A stretch of DNA of 64,000 nt from contig NZ_AP014815.1 in the NCBI RefSeq assembly GCF_001548095.1, positions 2,293,656 to 2,357,655 on the forward strand, given 5' to 3'. Positions within the stretch are counted from its first letter, which is position 1; each line of letters opens with the position of its first letter. The stretch is from Geminocystis sp. NIES-3708 (GTDB lineage Bacteria; Cyanobacteriota; Cyanobacteriia; Cyanobacteriales; Cyanobacteriaceae). The notes below the pieces were generated by a model that did not search any database, was not told where the DNA came from, and worked only from the letters and a program-made list of their open reading frames with translations. Shown piece after piece: positions 38,161 through 47,435 of this stretch. Made by a program: the position numbers and the translations under genes.

Positions 38161-40611
38161 TTACTTCTGAGAAGAAATGGCATTTTTCAAAAGATTATGA
38201 ATTTGTTCTAATAGTATTTGACGACTGTAAGCACCTTTTTGTAAAATCCCCTCAACATAACCATTCAAACGCTTTCTATCTTCAAGAGTCAGATCTTTAG
38301 AGGTAATTACAATTATGGGAATTTCCTGCCATTCAGGATTATGTTTGAGTATTTGAGCTACTTCAAACCCATCGATTTCAGGCATCATTAAATCTAGTAA
38401 TATTAATTGTGGTTTTCTCACCTTAATTGTTTTTAGAGCTTGAGTGCCATTTTCCGCCTCTATTACTTCTAATCCTTCTTTTTCTAGAACATTACGCAAC
38501 ATATCACGATTGAAAGGATCATCATCTACAACCATTGCTAAATTATGAGAGGATTCAAATTTATATTTTTGAATAATTCCTTTCAACAGTTCGCTATTAA
38601 TGGGTTTCGTTAAATAGTCTGTTGCACCTAAAGCGTAACCTAAATTTTGTTCTTGGAGAATTGTTGCCATAATCACTGGAATTGAGGCTAATTTTGGATC
38701 TGCTTTGAGACGAGTCAAAATCGACCAACCATCAATTTTTGGCATAATTACGTCTAAAATAATGGCACTAGGATGTATTTCTTTAGCTAATTGTAACCCT
38801 TCTTCTGGATCAACGGTGGCAACTATTTTAAATCCTTCTTGAGTCAGAAATCTGGTGATAATATCGTGAGTGGTGGGATCATCATCAATTAACAATACGA
38901 TGTTTTCTGCATTTGTCAAAGTAGGATCTGAAGTAGAAGATAAATTATTTTCTGGGGAGATAATCTCTTCTTGTTGATCTTCTCCAACTCTAATGGGTAA
39001 TTTGATTTTAAAAGTCGAGCCTACTCCTGGCTCACTTTCAACGGAAATTTCACCCCCCATCATTTCACAAAACTTCTTTGTGATCATTAATCCTAAACCT
39101 GTACCACCATATTTACGAGTGGTGGAAGCGTCAGCTTGACTAAATGCCTGAAAAAGTTTCCCTAATTGCTCTGGTGTCATACCAATACCAGTATCTCGAA
39201 CTTGAATATCTAACCAATCCTTTTTTTCCTCGTTATATAGTTGAATATCAAGATAAACAGTTCCTTTTTCCGTAAATTTATTCGCATTACTAAGGAGATT
39301 GAACAAAATTTGTCGAAACTTTGTCACATCTCCATACATTGAGCCAACATTCTCAGGATAGTTAATAGTTAAAGTATTATGATTTTTCTCTATTAAAGGT
39401 TGAATAGTAGTCATTATTTCTTGAATGAGGGGTTTTATTTCCACATTTTCTAAATATAGCTCCATTCTTCCTGCTTCGATTTTAGAAATATCGAGAATAT
39501 CGTTAATTAATCCTAATAAATGTTTACCTGCTCCTTCAATTTTATTAAGATCACTAACAAACTCTTCTTCTCCCATCTCTTCAGCTTCTTCTTTTAAAAG
39601 TTCGCTATATCCGATAATCGCATTAAGAGGAGTTCGCAATTCGTGACTCATATTTGCTAAAAAATCACTTTTAGATTGATTGGCTTCTTCAGAGGCTTGT
39701 TTTGCTATTTGTAATTCCGCAGTATATTTTTTTTCTTTTTCCAAAAGTTCTTGCATTCTTTCCATTAAACCATTAAAAGACATCGCTAAATATCCCACTT
39801 CATCTTTACTCATGACAGTGGCTCGTAAATTAAAATTAGATTCTTCACCAACTTTTTTAGCCATAGCAGTTAGATGTTGAATAGGATTGGCGATCGAGCG
39901 ACTGATATAAAGAGCGAGAGAAATGGCAATGAAAAGAGATAAAGTATAGCTGATGAAAATGATTCGATCTCTTATCTTTCGAGCCTTTTCTTCTGCTACT
40001 ATTGCTAATTCTTCTTGTCGTATGGCTTCACGATAAAATTTTTGAAATTGTGGTTTTTGAGGTAATGCAATGAATTCGTCAAAAATTTTGCTTTGTACAA
40101 ATTGAACTAATAAATTCCTAGCTTTTGTGGTGTTATCTAGTGATTTAGTTAGAGTATATATCCTTGGCAATTCTTTCTTCGACATCTGAATAAAATTCGT
40201 CACTGCCATTTGATATTCATGAAAAAAAGCCTCTATCTCTTGGAGATTATCATTTTTAAGTTTACCTTGATTATTTTTAACTAAATAATTATCAATAAAA
40301 ACGTTGATTTCTTCTAGTCTCCCAATTAATAGATTGGCATTTTTCTCAAATTCTGCTGGTTTTTTTACATAAGGTGTTAGTTGTTTTGCTGGTCGATTAT
40401 ATAAAACTAATATTTGTAATTGACTAAAAAATTCTCTTTGTTCTAAGGTCTTTTGTCTAATTTGTGCCGCTTTATTGTGATAATAATTACCAATGGTTAA
40501 GCCAATACCCGTACCAATTAAGTCAACACTTACAACAATCAAATATCCGTAAATAAGTCTTTTTCTGATAGATTTTGTGTTCCGTCTTTTATCATTCTTC
40601 AAGAAAAACAT
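38161..40611 (-). CDS. Membrane-bound hybrid histidine kinase with two receiver domains
   Basis: 816 residues. Two membrane helices (about 18-40 and 215-237) enclose a helical periplasmic sensor region of about 175 residues. A HAMP domain (about 237-290) and coiled linker follow, then HisKA with the phospho-accepting His in [23 protein letters not shown] (about 320) and an ATPase domain with N box ([15 protein letters not shown]), DTGIGM and GGTGLGL. Two C-terminal receivers carry acceptor Asp residues in [13 protein letters not shown] and [13 protein letters not shown]. The sensed signal is unknown. It sits between the RsbW-like/STAS genes and the sulfotransferase gene, all on the minus strand. 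Confidence 0.93.
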   Translation of the reverse strand: MFFLKNDKRRNTKSIRKRLIYGYLIVVSVDLIGTGIGLTIGNYYHNKAAQIRQKTLEQREFFSQLQILVLYNRPAKQLTPYVKKPAEFEKNANLLIGRLEEINVFIDNYLVKNNQGKLKNDNLQEIEAFFHEYQMAVTNFIQMSKKELPRIYTLTKSLDNTTKARNLLVQFVQSKIFDEFIALPQKPQFQKFYREAIRQEELAIVAEEKARKIRDRIIFISYTLSLFIAISLALYISRSIANPIQHLTAMAKKVGEESNFNLRATVMSKDEVGYLAMSFNGLMERMQELLEKEKKYTAELQIAKQASEEANQSKSDFLANMSHELRTPLNAIIGYSELLKEEAEEMGEEEFVSDLNKIEGAGKHLLGLINDILDISKIEAGRMELYLENVEIKPLIQEIMTTIQPLIEKNHNTLTINYPENVGSMYGDVTKFRQILFNLLSNANKFTEKGTVYLDIQLYNEEKKDWLDIQVRDTGIGMTPEQLGKLFQAFSQADASTTRKYGGTGLGLMITKKFCEMMGGEISVESEPGVGSTFKIKLPIRVGEDQQEEIISPENNLSSTSDPTLTNAENIVLLIDDDPTTHDIITRFLTQEGFKIVATVDPEEGLQLAKEIHPSAIILDVIMPKIDGWSILTRLKADPKLASIPVIMATILQEQNLGYALGATDYLTKPINSELLKGIIQKYKFESSHNLAMVVDDDPFNRDMLRNVLEKEGLEVIEAENGTQALKTIKVRKPQLILLDLMMPEIDGFEVAQILKHNPEWQEIPIIVITSKDLTLEDRKRLNGYVEGILQKGAYSRQILLEQIHNLLKNAISSQK

Positions 40612-40717
40612 ATAATTTAAAATAATAATGAATCAGTATAATTATTTTTGATCTTAGTATTTTTATTGTTATTAAAGCAATAATATTATTCATATGTAAA
40701 AATTACTTATCTTAGTT

Positions 40718-41143
40718 TTATTTGTGATAAATTTTTAAAGTATTAACATTTTCATTATTTATTCTTTCATAAGAAAATTCATCTACCCCATCAAAAGCTA
40801 GAAAAATACCTAATCCCCCAATTTTTCGTTCTTCAATAGGTATATCAATAGTTTCAGATTCTAGGTCTAATTTGGTAGTAGGATCAAAAGGTATTCCAGA
40901 ATCTTTAATCTTGATACTTAAAACTTGATCAGAAATTTCTGACTCTAAAAAAATGTCACCAATTATATTATTTTCGCTATAAGCATAACTAATAATATTT
41001 GTAGCTAATTCATCAATAGCAAGACGTAATTTATACATAGCTTTCTTGTCTAAATTTGCTAAATTTGAGACTTTAGCAACATATTCAGCAATATTTTTTA
41101 GAGAGTCTAATGTGGCAGATACTGTTAATTTTTCTATCATCAT
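40718..41143 (-). CDS. RsbW-like anti-sigma/Ser kinase (HATPase_c_2)
   Basis: 141 residues of a GHKL ATPase/kinase fold like RsbW/SpoIIAB: N box AIDELATNIISYAY (about 42-55), G1 IKDSGIPFDP (about 79-88), G2 KIGGLGIFL (about 107). Proteins of this class phosphorylate STAS proteins on a serine and, when free, may bind a target. In Synechocystis the counterpart Slr1861 phosphorylates the STAS proteins of the icfG cluster. It lies 169 bases downstream of the 106-residue STAS gene on the same strand. Confidence 0.9.
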   Translation of the reverse strand: MMIEKLTVSATLDSLKNIAEYVAKVSNLANLDKKAMYKLRLAIDELATNIISYAYSENNIIGDIFLESEISDQVLSIKIKDSGIPFDPTTKLDLESETIDIPIEERKIGGLGIFLAFDGVDEFSYERINNENVNTLKIYHK

Positions 41144-41273
41144 AAAATTAGAGTTTAGAATTTATTACTAACTTAAATTATTCATACAAATTAAATATTT
41201 GATGCTCTTTAATTAATTGATTAAATTCGAGCTAAAGCCTTTATTAAATATCTATTAAAAAATTTTTAAAAGT

Positions 41274-41301
41274 ATATTACTTATTACTTATTACTTATTA
41301 C
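41274..41301. repeat. Heptamer tandem repeat (TTATTAC x4) at the 3' end of the first STAS gene
   Basis: One ATATTAC and three TTATTAC units in tandem, followed by TTAATTAC, just past the stop codon of the STAS gene at 41313. Related heptamers occur at 41669-41693 and 44246-44276, also at gene 3' ends. Confidence 0.7.
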
Positions 41302-41312
41302 TTAATTACTAA

Positions 41313-41633
41313 TTAATCGTGATATTCATCTTGAATAATTAAACTATGATTTAGTCCAGTTTTTTCAATAGTTTCTAAAATCATTTCTTGTGCTCCAATC
41401 ACATAAACGTCAACCCCCGCACCCATTTTTTGTTTAGAAAATACGAATACTCGTAAACCAGCACTAGCCATAAATTCTAATTCAGACATAAACAGAACTA
41501 ATTTTTTAGCATCAGCCGCCGCTGCTTCTTCAATTTTTGCCTTAAAATCAGAGGCATTACTACCATCTAATTCTCCCGCTAAAGTAATTTTTGCAACATC
41601 ATTTTCTATCACTAAACTTATATCTAAAGACAT
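41313..41633 (-). CDS. STAS-domain anti-anti-sigma-like protein (SpoIIAA/RsbV type)
   Basis: 106 residues forming a single STAS domain. The phosphorylatable serine is Ser57 in FMASAGLRVF, matching the regulatory Ser of SpoIIAA/RsbV. An AAGGAG Shine-Dalgarno motif lies just upstream of the ATG. Predicted to be a substrate of the neighbouring RsbW-like kinase and of a PP2C phosphatase, as for Slr1859 of Synechocystis. It lies 56 bases after the glgX gene on the same strand. Confidence 0.92.
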   Translation of the reverse strand: MSLDISLVIENDVAKITLAGELDGSNASDFKAKIEEAAAADAKKLVLFMSELEFMASAGLRVFVFSKQKMGAGVDVYVIGAQEMILETIEKTGLNHSLIIQDEYHD

Positions 41634-41668
41634 TTTTTTACTCCTTTTTGATGGATTTAATAAGACAA

Positions 41669-41693
41669 TTATTACTTATTACTTATTATTTAC
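41669..41693. repeat. Heptamer tandem repeat overlapping the glgX stop codon
   Basis: TTATTAC, TTATTAC, TTATTAT and TTAC in a row; the minus-strand stop codon of glgX (TTA at 41690-41692 on the plus strand) lies inside the repeat. Confidence 0.65.
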
Positions 41694-43810
41694 TTTCCTA
41701 CTAAAATAACTATAGATCGATCGCCTAATAATAACCCAGATTGATCTCCTAAAACAGGTTCACTGCCAACAGTCCAACTATCTTCAGGGAAAGGTGCACC
41801 TGTATTAGCGAAAACGTGCCATTTCAAAGATGGTGGTAATTGAGGTAACTCAAACCAAAGGGATTCCCAATAAACATTCATGGCTACATAAATGTAGTTA
41901 TCTTCTACAGTACCGCCTTTGGCGTGTTTGCCACACAGCATAAATGCTAACGTCTTACTGATAGTTGACCAATCTGCACCCCATGCCTTTGTACCATGCC
42001 AAGTAATATCAGCATAACCGCTACCGACGTAATCACGATTTTGAAAATGCCATGTATTTCTCAATACAGGATGAACTTTACGGAAGGCAATACAATTTTT
42101 GGTAAATTGAAATAGATCGTTATTTTTCTTCAATAAATCCCAATTTAGCCAGTTAAGATCGTTATCGTGGCAATAAGTATTGTTATTACCATATTTTGTA
42201 CGACCCATTTCATCCCCCATTAAGATCATGGGAACACCTTGAGATACAAGTAGCAGAGCGATGGCATTTTTTATTTGACGGTGACGTAAGGCGTTAATGT
42301 GAGGATTATCGGTTTCCCCTTCCCAACCACAATTCCAACTATCATTATCATTACTACCATCGTTATTATTTTCTCCGTTAGCTTCGTTATGTTTACCATC
42401 ATAAGAAACCGTATCCATTAGAGTAAAACCATCATGAGCAGTAATAAAATTAATGGATGTTGCCGGAGCTCTTCCTGCAGGGGCATATAAATCAGGTGAA
42501 CCTTGTAACCTTTGAGCCATATCCCCTACCGTACCGTCACCTTTAATAAATTTGCGAATACTATCTCTATATTTACCATTCCATTCTCCCCAACGCCCAT
42601 AGGCGGGGAACGAACCCACTTGATAAAGCCCTCCAGCGTCCCATGCTTCGGCAATTAATTTACATTTTGCCAAAATGGGATCAAAGGCTAAAGTTTCCAA
42701 TAGAGGCGGATTTGCTAAGGGAGCACCCCAAGGATCTCGCCCTAAAATGGAGGCTAAATCAAAACGAAAACCGTCAATGTGATATTCTGAAGCCCAATAA
42801 CGAAGACAATCAAGGACGATACCTCGCACAATGGGATTGTTACAATTTAAGGTATTACCGCAACCACTGAAATTATAGTAATAGCCCTCTGGGGTAAGCA
42901 TATAATAGGTTTTATTATCGATTCCCCTAAAGGAAATAGTTGGTCCTCTTTCGTTACCCTCAGCCGTATGATTAAAAACTACGTCTAAAATAATTTCAAT
43001 ATCATTTTTATGTAGTTCTTTTACTAAGGCTTTAATTTCATCTACTTGCATCCCGAATCTACCTGTAGCGGCATAACCAGCTTTAGGGGCAAAAAATCCA
43101 ACGGTACTATAACCCCAGTAATTATAAAGAGTTTCTCCTGTTTGGGGATTAGGACGACTATTTTCAAACTCATCAAATTCAAAAATAGGCATCAATTCGA
43201 TGGCATTTACCCCTAATTCTTTCAGGTAAGGAATTTTATCTCGAATCCCCGCAAATGTGCCTCGATGACTTTCTTTGATTCCTGATGAATGATGTTTGGT
43301 AAAACTACGAACGTGCATTTCATAGATAATTTGATCCTCTGGAGGAATTTCTAAGGGGCGATCGTCTTCCCAATCAAAATCATCAAAAGCCAGTCTAGCA
43401 CGATGATGATAAATATCATCCCAGTCAGGAGTTACACCCCACGCATCCCTACCACCAATTATTTTTGCATAAGGATCAAGTAAAATTTTATTTTGATCGA
43501 ACCAATGTCCTTCTTGAAAATTATTAGGTCCATCCATGCGATAACCATATTCAAGATTTTCATAGTCTAAATCAAAAACTATCATAGAATAGACATTACC
43601 AATACGAAACTCATCGGGAAAAGGAATTTCTCCAAAAGGTTTGGGAGCGTGTTTTTCGAACAAAACTAAAGTGCAGGATGTGGCATAACTAGAAAAAATA
43701 GAGAAGTTAACACCACCGGGGACAAAAGTAGCTCCAAAAGGGGAAGGATTACCCCGTCTTAATTTAAAATTACCATGGGTATGGGTTGGATGGATGTCGA
43801 TTCTTTGCAT
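41690..43810 (-). CDS. glgX: Glycogen debranching enzyme (isoamylase type)
   Basis: GH13 enzyme that hydrolyses alpha-1,6 branch points of glycogen. 706 residues: N-terminal CBM48 (RRGNPSPFGATFVPGGVNFSIFS, about 18-40), (beta/alpha)8 barrel with NYWGYSTVGFFAP, VVFNHTAEG, the nucleophile Asp in GFRFDLASILGRD, general acid Glu in LIAEAWDAGG and FITAHDGFTLMD, then the C-terminal beta domain. Length fits the family. It is embedded among STAS regulators, matching the isoamylase Slr1857 in the Synechocystis icfG cluster, so its expression may follow that signalling state. Confidence 0.95.
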   Translation of the reverse strand: MQRIDIHPTHTHGNFKLRRGNPSPFGATFVPGGVNFSIFSSYATSCTLVLFEKHAPKPFGEIPFPDEFRIGNVYSMIVFDLDYENLEYGYRMDGPNNFQEGHWFDQNKILLDPYAKIIGGRDAWGVTPDWDDIYHHRARLAFDDFDWEDDRPLEIPPEDQIIYEMHVRSFTKHHSSGIKESHRGTFAGIRDKIPYLKELGVNAIELMPIFEFDEFENSRPNPQTGETLYNYWGYSTVGFFAPKAGYAATGRFGMQVDEIKALVKELHKNDIEIILDVVFNHTAEGNERGPTISFRGIDNKTYYMLTPEGYYYNFSGCGNTLNCNNPIVRGIVLDCLRYWASEYHIDGFRFDLASILGRDPWGAPLANPPLLETLAFDPILAKCKLIAEAWDAGGLYQVGSFPAYGRWGEWNGKYRDSIRKFIKGDGTVGDMAQRLQGSPDLYAPAGRAPATSINFITAHDGFTLMDTVSYDGKHNEANGENNNDGSNDNDSWNCGWEGETDNPHINALRHRQIKNAIALLLVSQGVPMILMGDEMGRTKYGNNNTYCHDNDLNWLNWDLLKKNNDLFQFTKNCIAFRKVHPVLRNTWHFQNRDYVGSGYADITWHGTKAWGADWSTISKTLAFMLCGKHAKGGTVEDNYIYVAMNVYWESLWFELPQLPPSLKWHVFANTGAPFPEDSWTVGSEPVLGDQSGLLLGDRSIVILVGK

Positions 43811-43892
43811 TATTTTTTGAAGAATGAGGAATTATTTAAAGTGAATTATTTTCACCCAAGGAATGAGCAATTACAGGCAATACATCTATTAC

Positions 43893-44222
43893 TTAAATCA
43901 TCCCTTTTGCATTTTCAAGGGAATCACTCACGGTAAAAAAGTTTAAAAATCCCGTAACTGACATTGTGTCTTGAATTTCCTCTGATAATCCAACTAAAAT
44001 CAATGGAACATTGTTATTAGATGCTTGACGATGTATTGACAATAAAGTCCTTAAACCGGCACTAGACATATAGCTAACGGCTGTCATATCAAGGATAATT
44101 TTTACTTTTTCTGTTACTAAAGGAATGATGCTTTCTGTTACTTCTGATGCCACTGAAGAATCAATATCTCCTTTAAGAGTTACGATTTGTACATTATCAA
44201 TGGTATTTATATTTATTTCCAT
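43893..44222 (-). CDS. STAS-domain anti-anti-sigma-like protein (second copy)
   Basis: 109-residue single STAS domain with the regulatory serine at Ser54 in YMSSAGLRTLL. It is only distantly similar to the STAS protein at 41313, so the two are not a recent duplication. It lies between the AGE-family gene (50 bases upstream) and glgX on the same strand, as Slr1856 does in Synechocystis, where the protein is phosphorylated by Slr1861 and dephosphorylated by IcfG. Confidence 0.92.
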   Translation of the reverse strand: MEININTIDNVQIVTLKGDIDSSVASEVTESIIPLVTEKVKIILDMTAVSYMSSAGLRTLLSIHRQASNNNVPLILVGLSEEIQDTMSVTGFLNFFTVSDSLENAKGMI

Positions 44223-44245
44223 ATCTCTCTATATAAACAATCAAA

Positions 44246-44276
44246 ACTTATTACTTATCACTTATTAATTAATTAC
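44246..44276. repeat. Heptamer-like repeat at the 3' end of the AGE-family gene
   Basis: TTATTAC, TTATCAC, TTATTAA, TTAATTAC: a third, more decayed array of the same unit type, overlapping the stop codon of the gene at 44273. Confidence 0.5.
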
Positions 44277-46093
44277 ACTGGTACAATGGTTACTTTAACT
44301 TTAACTCTGCTGTCAGTTTTTGGTAGTTTTACCGTTAAGGCTTCCGCATCGAAGTTACTGTAAGGTTCGCCATCAATTTCTACCTTGCCAATTTTGATAC
44401 TACCAGGAGGTAAAATATCAGGAGAAACTCGTAAAATATTATCTTCAAATCCTCCCGGAATAGGTTTAAAGTAAAAATCCATTGGTTGTTTTGTTACCAA
44501 TAAATTCGTATAAACTGCCGCTAGATAGCATAATTCAAAAGAGTGATAACCGCTCATGGAGTGACTACCTTTTCCTCTTTCGTTACCACCAGCTAAGAAG
44601 GGAATACCGTTGGCTAAGACGTTGAAATAGATACCGCCGTCTTCTAAATCTAAAAACCACGCATTATAAAAAGCGGCGGATTCACGAGCTAAACGGTGAT
44701 AATCTTGATCATTTAATACTCCTGAAAGAATGAAGTAGGCTAGGATCATTTGTTCTTGTTGCCACCAAGGTTTGCGATCATGCCATACATAACGATGATA
44801 TTTTTCTCCTTCAGGTACAATTCTTTCTACTACATCATAACAACCACCTCTTTGGCGATCGCTTCCATGTTCATTCATTAAATCAGCAATTTTTTTGGCT
44901 AATTCAACATACTCCTCTTTCGGTTTGAGGCTTTGCATCCTCATCAAATTCCAAGCAATTTTGTAGTTATGACCTACAACTCCTCGGTTTTGTTGCCATC
45001 CCCAAGTTTGATCTGGTGTCCAATCTTGATAGAATTTTTCTTGCACAAAAGGGCTATTCTCAAAATCAGGGAAACGTTTGGCGATGGTGTCGAAGGTGTC
45101 CTCCAACATATCTGCATACTCCTGTTTACCCGTAGCTAACCAGAGATTGATTAAATATGCTGGAGCGTGATCTCCTACGGAATTCCAGTTTTTGCGTCCT
45201 TGATTGCGTCCTAAAGTGTCGCTGAGAGGGTCTAACATGATAGGATCAAGGTGAGAGAAATAACTACCATGTTCGCCTTTATCTAAGAAAAACTCGTTAA
45301 AAAGTTTGATAGTTTTTTCGGTATCCGCCATAATACGAGGATCGCCTGTACAACGGTAGGTTTGAATCGGCCCTGCTAAAGCGTAAATTTGTTCGTAAGC
45401 AGGAATAGCGTCGTAATCGTCACCAAACTCTGAGGCGAATATTTTTTCTTCTCGATCGCCGTTTACATCAATACCATGATACCAATAAACGATCCCTTCA
45501 TCGAGATCCTCAAATTTCATGTGTTCGCGCAAATATTCTGTCCCATTTTCGGCAGCTTTGAGAAAACTATCATTGCCCGTCATTAAAAAAGCTGTAGCAA
45601 AACCATAAACTAAACGAGAAATAGTATCGGTTTCCTGACGAAAATTTGTATCCGATTGAATGCCACTGATAGAAAGATTAGTGCGATACTTGCGATAGTC
45701 AAATTCCCCATCACCAAATTGTGCCTTAATATAAAATTTGCCTAAAGCATTAATCTGATTTATCCACCAATTTTGTTTTTCAAAAACGAAATCTGTCTTT
45801 TTACGTCCAGCAAAGACAATTTGTTTAGCGTCAAAAAAATCACTATCAGGATAGAAAACTCCATACACAAACAAAAAACGACCGACTTCTAACATCGATC
45901 GCATACTACCTGTAGCATCGGGATAACCTTCATCAAAATTTTGAATTAATTTTGCATAAGCCATCGGGCTTATTTTTACTTTAAATTCTCTTTCGTCAGA
46001 GGTTTTAATTGTGAAAAAATCTTGAGATTGATTATAACTGGTGACATAACCAGCGATTAGATCAGAAAAAGGAAAATCAATTGCAATACTCAT
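44273..46093 (-). CDS. AGE-family (N-acylglucosamine 2-epimerase-like) protein with extra N- and C-terminal domains
   Basis: 606 residues. The central 400 or so residues (about 110-510) form an (alpha/alpha)6 barrel of the AGE/cellobiose-epimerase type: RLVYGFATAFLMTGN, VGHNYKIAWNLMRM, KPWWQQEQMILAYF and GGIYFN, with His and Arg residues in the expected pocket positions. About 100 N-terminal residues (beta-rich, FTIKTSDEREFKVKISP) and about 90 C-terminal residues are additional to the usual 400-residue family. Likely acts on a mono- or disaccharide at C2. The Synechocystis counterpart is Slr1855 in the icfG cluster; its reaction is not known to me. Confidence 0.85.
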   Translation of the reverse strand: MSIAIDFPFSDLIAGYVTSYNQSQDFFTIKTSDEREFKVKISPMAYAKLIQNFDEGYPDATGSMRSMLEVGRFLFVYGVFYPDSDFFDAKQIVFAGRKKTDFVFEKQNWWINQINALGKFYIKAQFGDGEFDYRKYRTNLSISGIQSDTNFRQETDTISRLVYGFATAFLMTGNDSFLKAAENGTEYLREHMKFEDLDEGIVYWYHGIDVNGDREEKIFASEFGDDYDAIPAYEQIYALAGPIQTYRCTGDPRIMADTEKTIKLFNEFFLDKGEHGSYFSHLDPIMLDPLSDTLGRNQGRKNWNSVGDHAPAYLINLWLATGKQEYADMLEDTFDTIAKRFPDFENSPFVQEKFYQDWTPDQTWGWQQNRGVVGHNYKIAWNLMRMQSLKPKEEYVELAKKIADLMNEHGSDRQRGGCYDVVERIVPEGEKYHRYVWHDRKPWWQQEQMILAYFILSGVLNDQDYHRLARESAAFYNAWFLDLEDGGIYFNVLANGIPFLAGGNERGKGSHSMSGYHSFELCYLAAVYTNLLVTKQPMDFYFKPIPGGFEDNILRVSPDILPPGSIKIGKVEIDGEPYSNFDAEALTVKLPKTDSRVKVKVTIVPV

Positions 46094-46198
46094 TTTTGTA
46101 CCTGTAATTTATCTCAATAAACTTATTTTGGTTCATCAAAACTATTTGATTTCTAGGCTATTAAAAGTTATTATTAATCCAGAATGAAAATTAAATAA

Positions 46199-46789
46199 CT
46201 ACTTTTCAATTTCTGCGATGAAAGCGACCATAAATTCTTCGACAACACCGGGATGTTTGCCAGTAATTAAGTTACCATCAATAACTAAATCCGCCGTTAC
46301 ATCTCCTTCATAAACTACGTCACCTCCTGCATTTTCTACATCACAAATAATGTTATGAGCACAGGTAACTTTTTTGTTTTTAAGTAAATCAGGATCTGCA
46401 CAGAATAACCATAAACTATGACAAATTGTGCCTAATTTAACTGTATTTTCTGTTACTGCTTTTCGTAAAAATTCCACTGCTGGAGCTTGATTTTTTTGTC
46501 CTTTTTTGACACTTACTTGATAGCGTAACCTATCCATTGCGTAAGCACCAATGCAAATTATACCTTTATAATCTGACGGAGAAACATCATTGATTTCTGT
46601 AGTGACAGTAGCATGAAATTCGATAATATCATTTTCAGGATTAGAACCAAATTTAAGTTCTTTATTACCCCATAAATGGGAAATATATTCTACCTCATAA
46701 CCATGTTCAGGAAAGAACTCATTAAAACGCTTAAATTCTGTTGCGTCAAAATGTTCTTCAATAATTACACCGATTTTACCTTTTGACAT
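46199..46789 (-). CDS. DJ-1/PfpI-family protein
   Basis: 196 residues. The nucleophile-elbow Cys is in TICHSLW (about 120), preceded by GVIIEEHFDATEF and followed by CAHNIICDVENAGG and ITGKHPG, all typical of the PfpI/YhbO branch (glyoxalase-III, chaperone or deglycase-type activity; disputed in the field). It lies 105 bases upstream of the AGE-family gene on the same strand and matches the position of Slr1854 in Synechocystis. Confidence 0.9.
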   Translation of the reverse strand: MSKGKIGVIIEEHFDATEFKRFNEFFPEHGYEVEYISHLWGNKELKFGSNPENDIIEFHATVTTEINDVSPSDYKGIICIGAYAMDRLRYQVSVKKGQKNQAPAVEFLRKAVTENTVKLGTICHSLWLFCADPDLLKNKKVTCAHNIICDVENAGGDVVYEGDVTADLVIDGNLITGKHPGVVEEFMVAFIAEIEK

Positions 46790-46923
46790 TTTTTTAGGAT
46801 AATGACTTTTAAATTTACCAGACCATTCTGACTGAAATTCTAGTTAACTAATTGCTTTTTATCTCAATTAATTTACAATTATTAACTATTTTCTTTAAGA
46901 GTATGAAAAGGATAACTTTTTAG

Positions 46924-47370
46924 TTAAAAATCTCCTTGTAATAATTCGAGAAAAGTGCCATCAGGATCTTTAAAACAAACAATTTTAACAGTAGTGCCAG
47001 GCAACAATTTTGGTTCAGAAATAAATTCAATACCTTTTGCTTTTAAGTCTTGATAATCTTTTTCTATATCTGTAGTTTTTAAGCACATTCTAGCAATACC
47101 TGTGTGATACAAGTGAGGATAAGGTTTACCTGTTGGCGGTGGATTTTTAAATTCTAATAAGTCAATACGAGTTGCACTGGTATTATCTCCAATTCGTAAA
47201 TGCACTCCTTTGATGTCTGCGACTTCCATATCAAAAGCCTCTGCCATTTCTTTACTTTCCATTCCTTCGCCAAAATCAAGAATTACCTCAAATCCGAGCT
47301 TTTTATAGAATGTCACCGATTCCTGTAAATTGCTACAGTTAATATTAAAATGGAAAATTCTTTCTATCAT
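46924..47370 (-). CDS. VOC/glyoxalase-fold protein
   Basis: 148 residues with two beta-alpha-beta-beta-beta modules of the vicinal-oxygen-chelate fold: FHFNINCSNLQESVTFYKKLGFEV at the start and CFKDPDGTFLELL at the end, including a metal-type His near the N-terminus and Glu near the C-terminus. Members include glyoxalase I, ring-cleaving dioxygenases and resistance proteins; the substrate is open. It lies between the EthD/SnoaL fusion and the DJ-1 gene on the same strand, so detoxification of a reactive carbonyl is a reasonable guess. Confidence 0.85.
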   Translation of the reverse strand: MIERIFHFNINCSNLQESVTFYKKLGFEVILDFGEGMESKEMAEAFDMEVADIKGVHLRIGDNTSATRIDLLEFKNPPPTGKPYPHLYHTGIARMCLKTTDIEKDYQDLKAKGIEFISEPKLLPGTTVKIVCFKDPDGTFLELLQGDF

Positions 47371-47435
47371 AATTTACCTCTTTGGGATTTTTTGCTAAAT
47401 GAATAATTAACAGTTCAATTCTCTATTTTTGTCTT

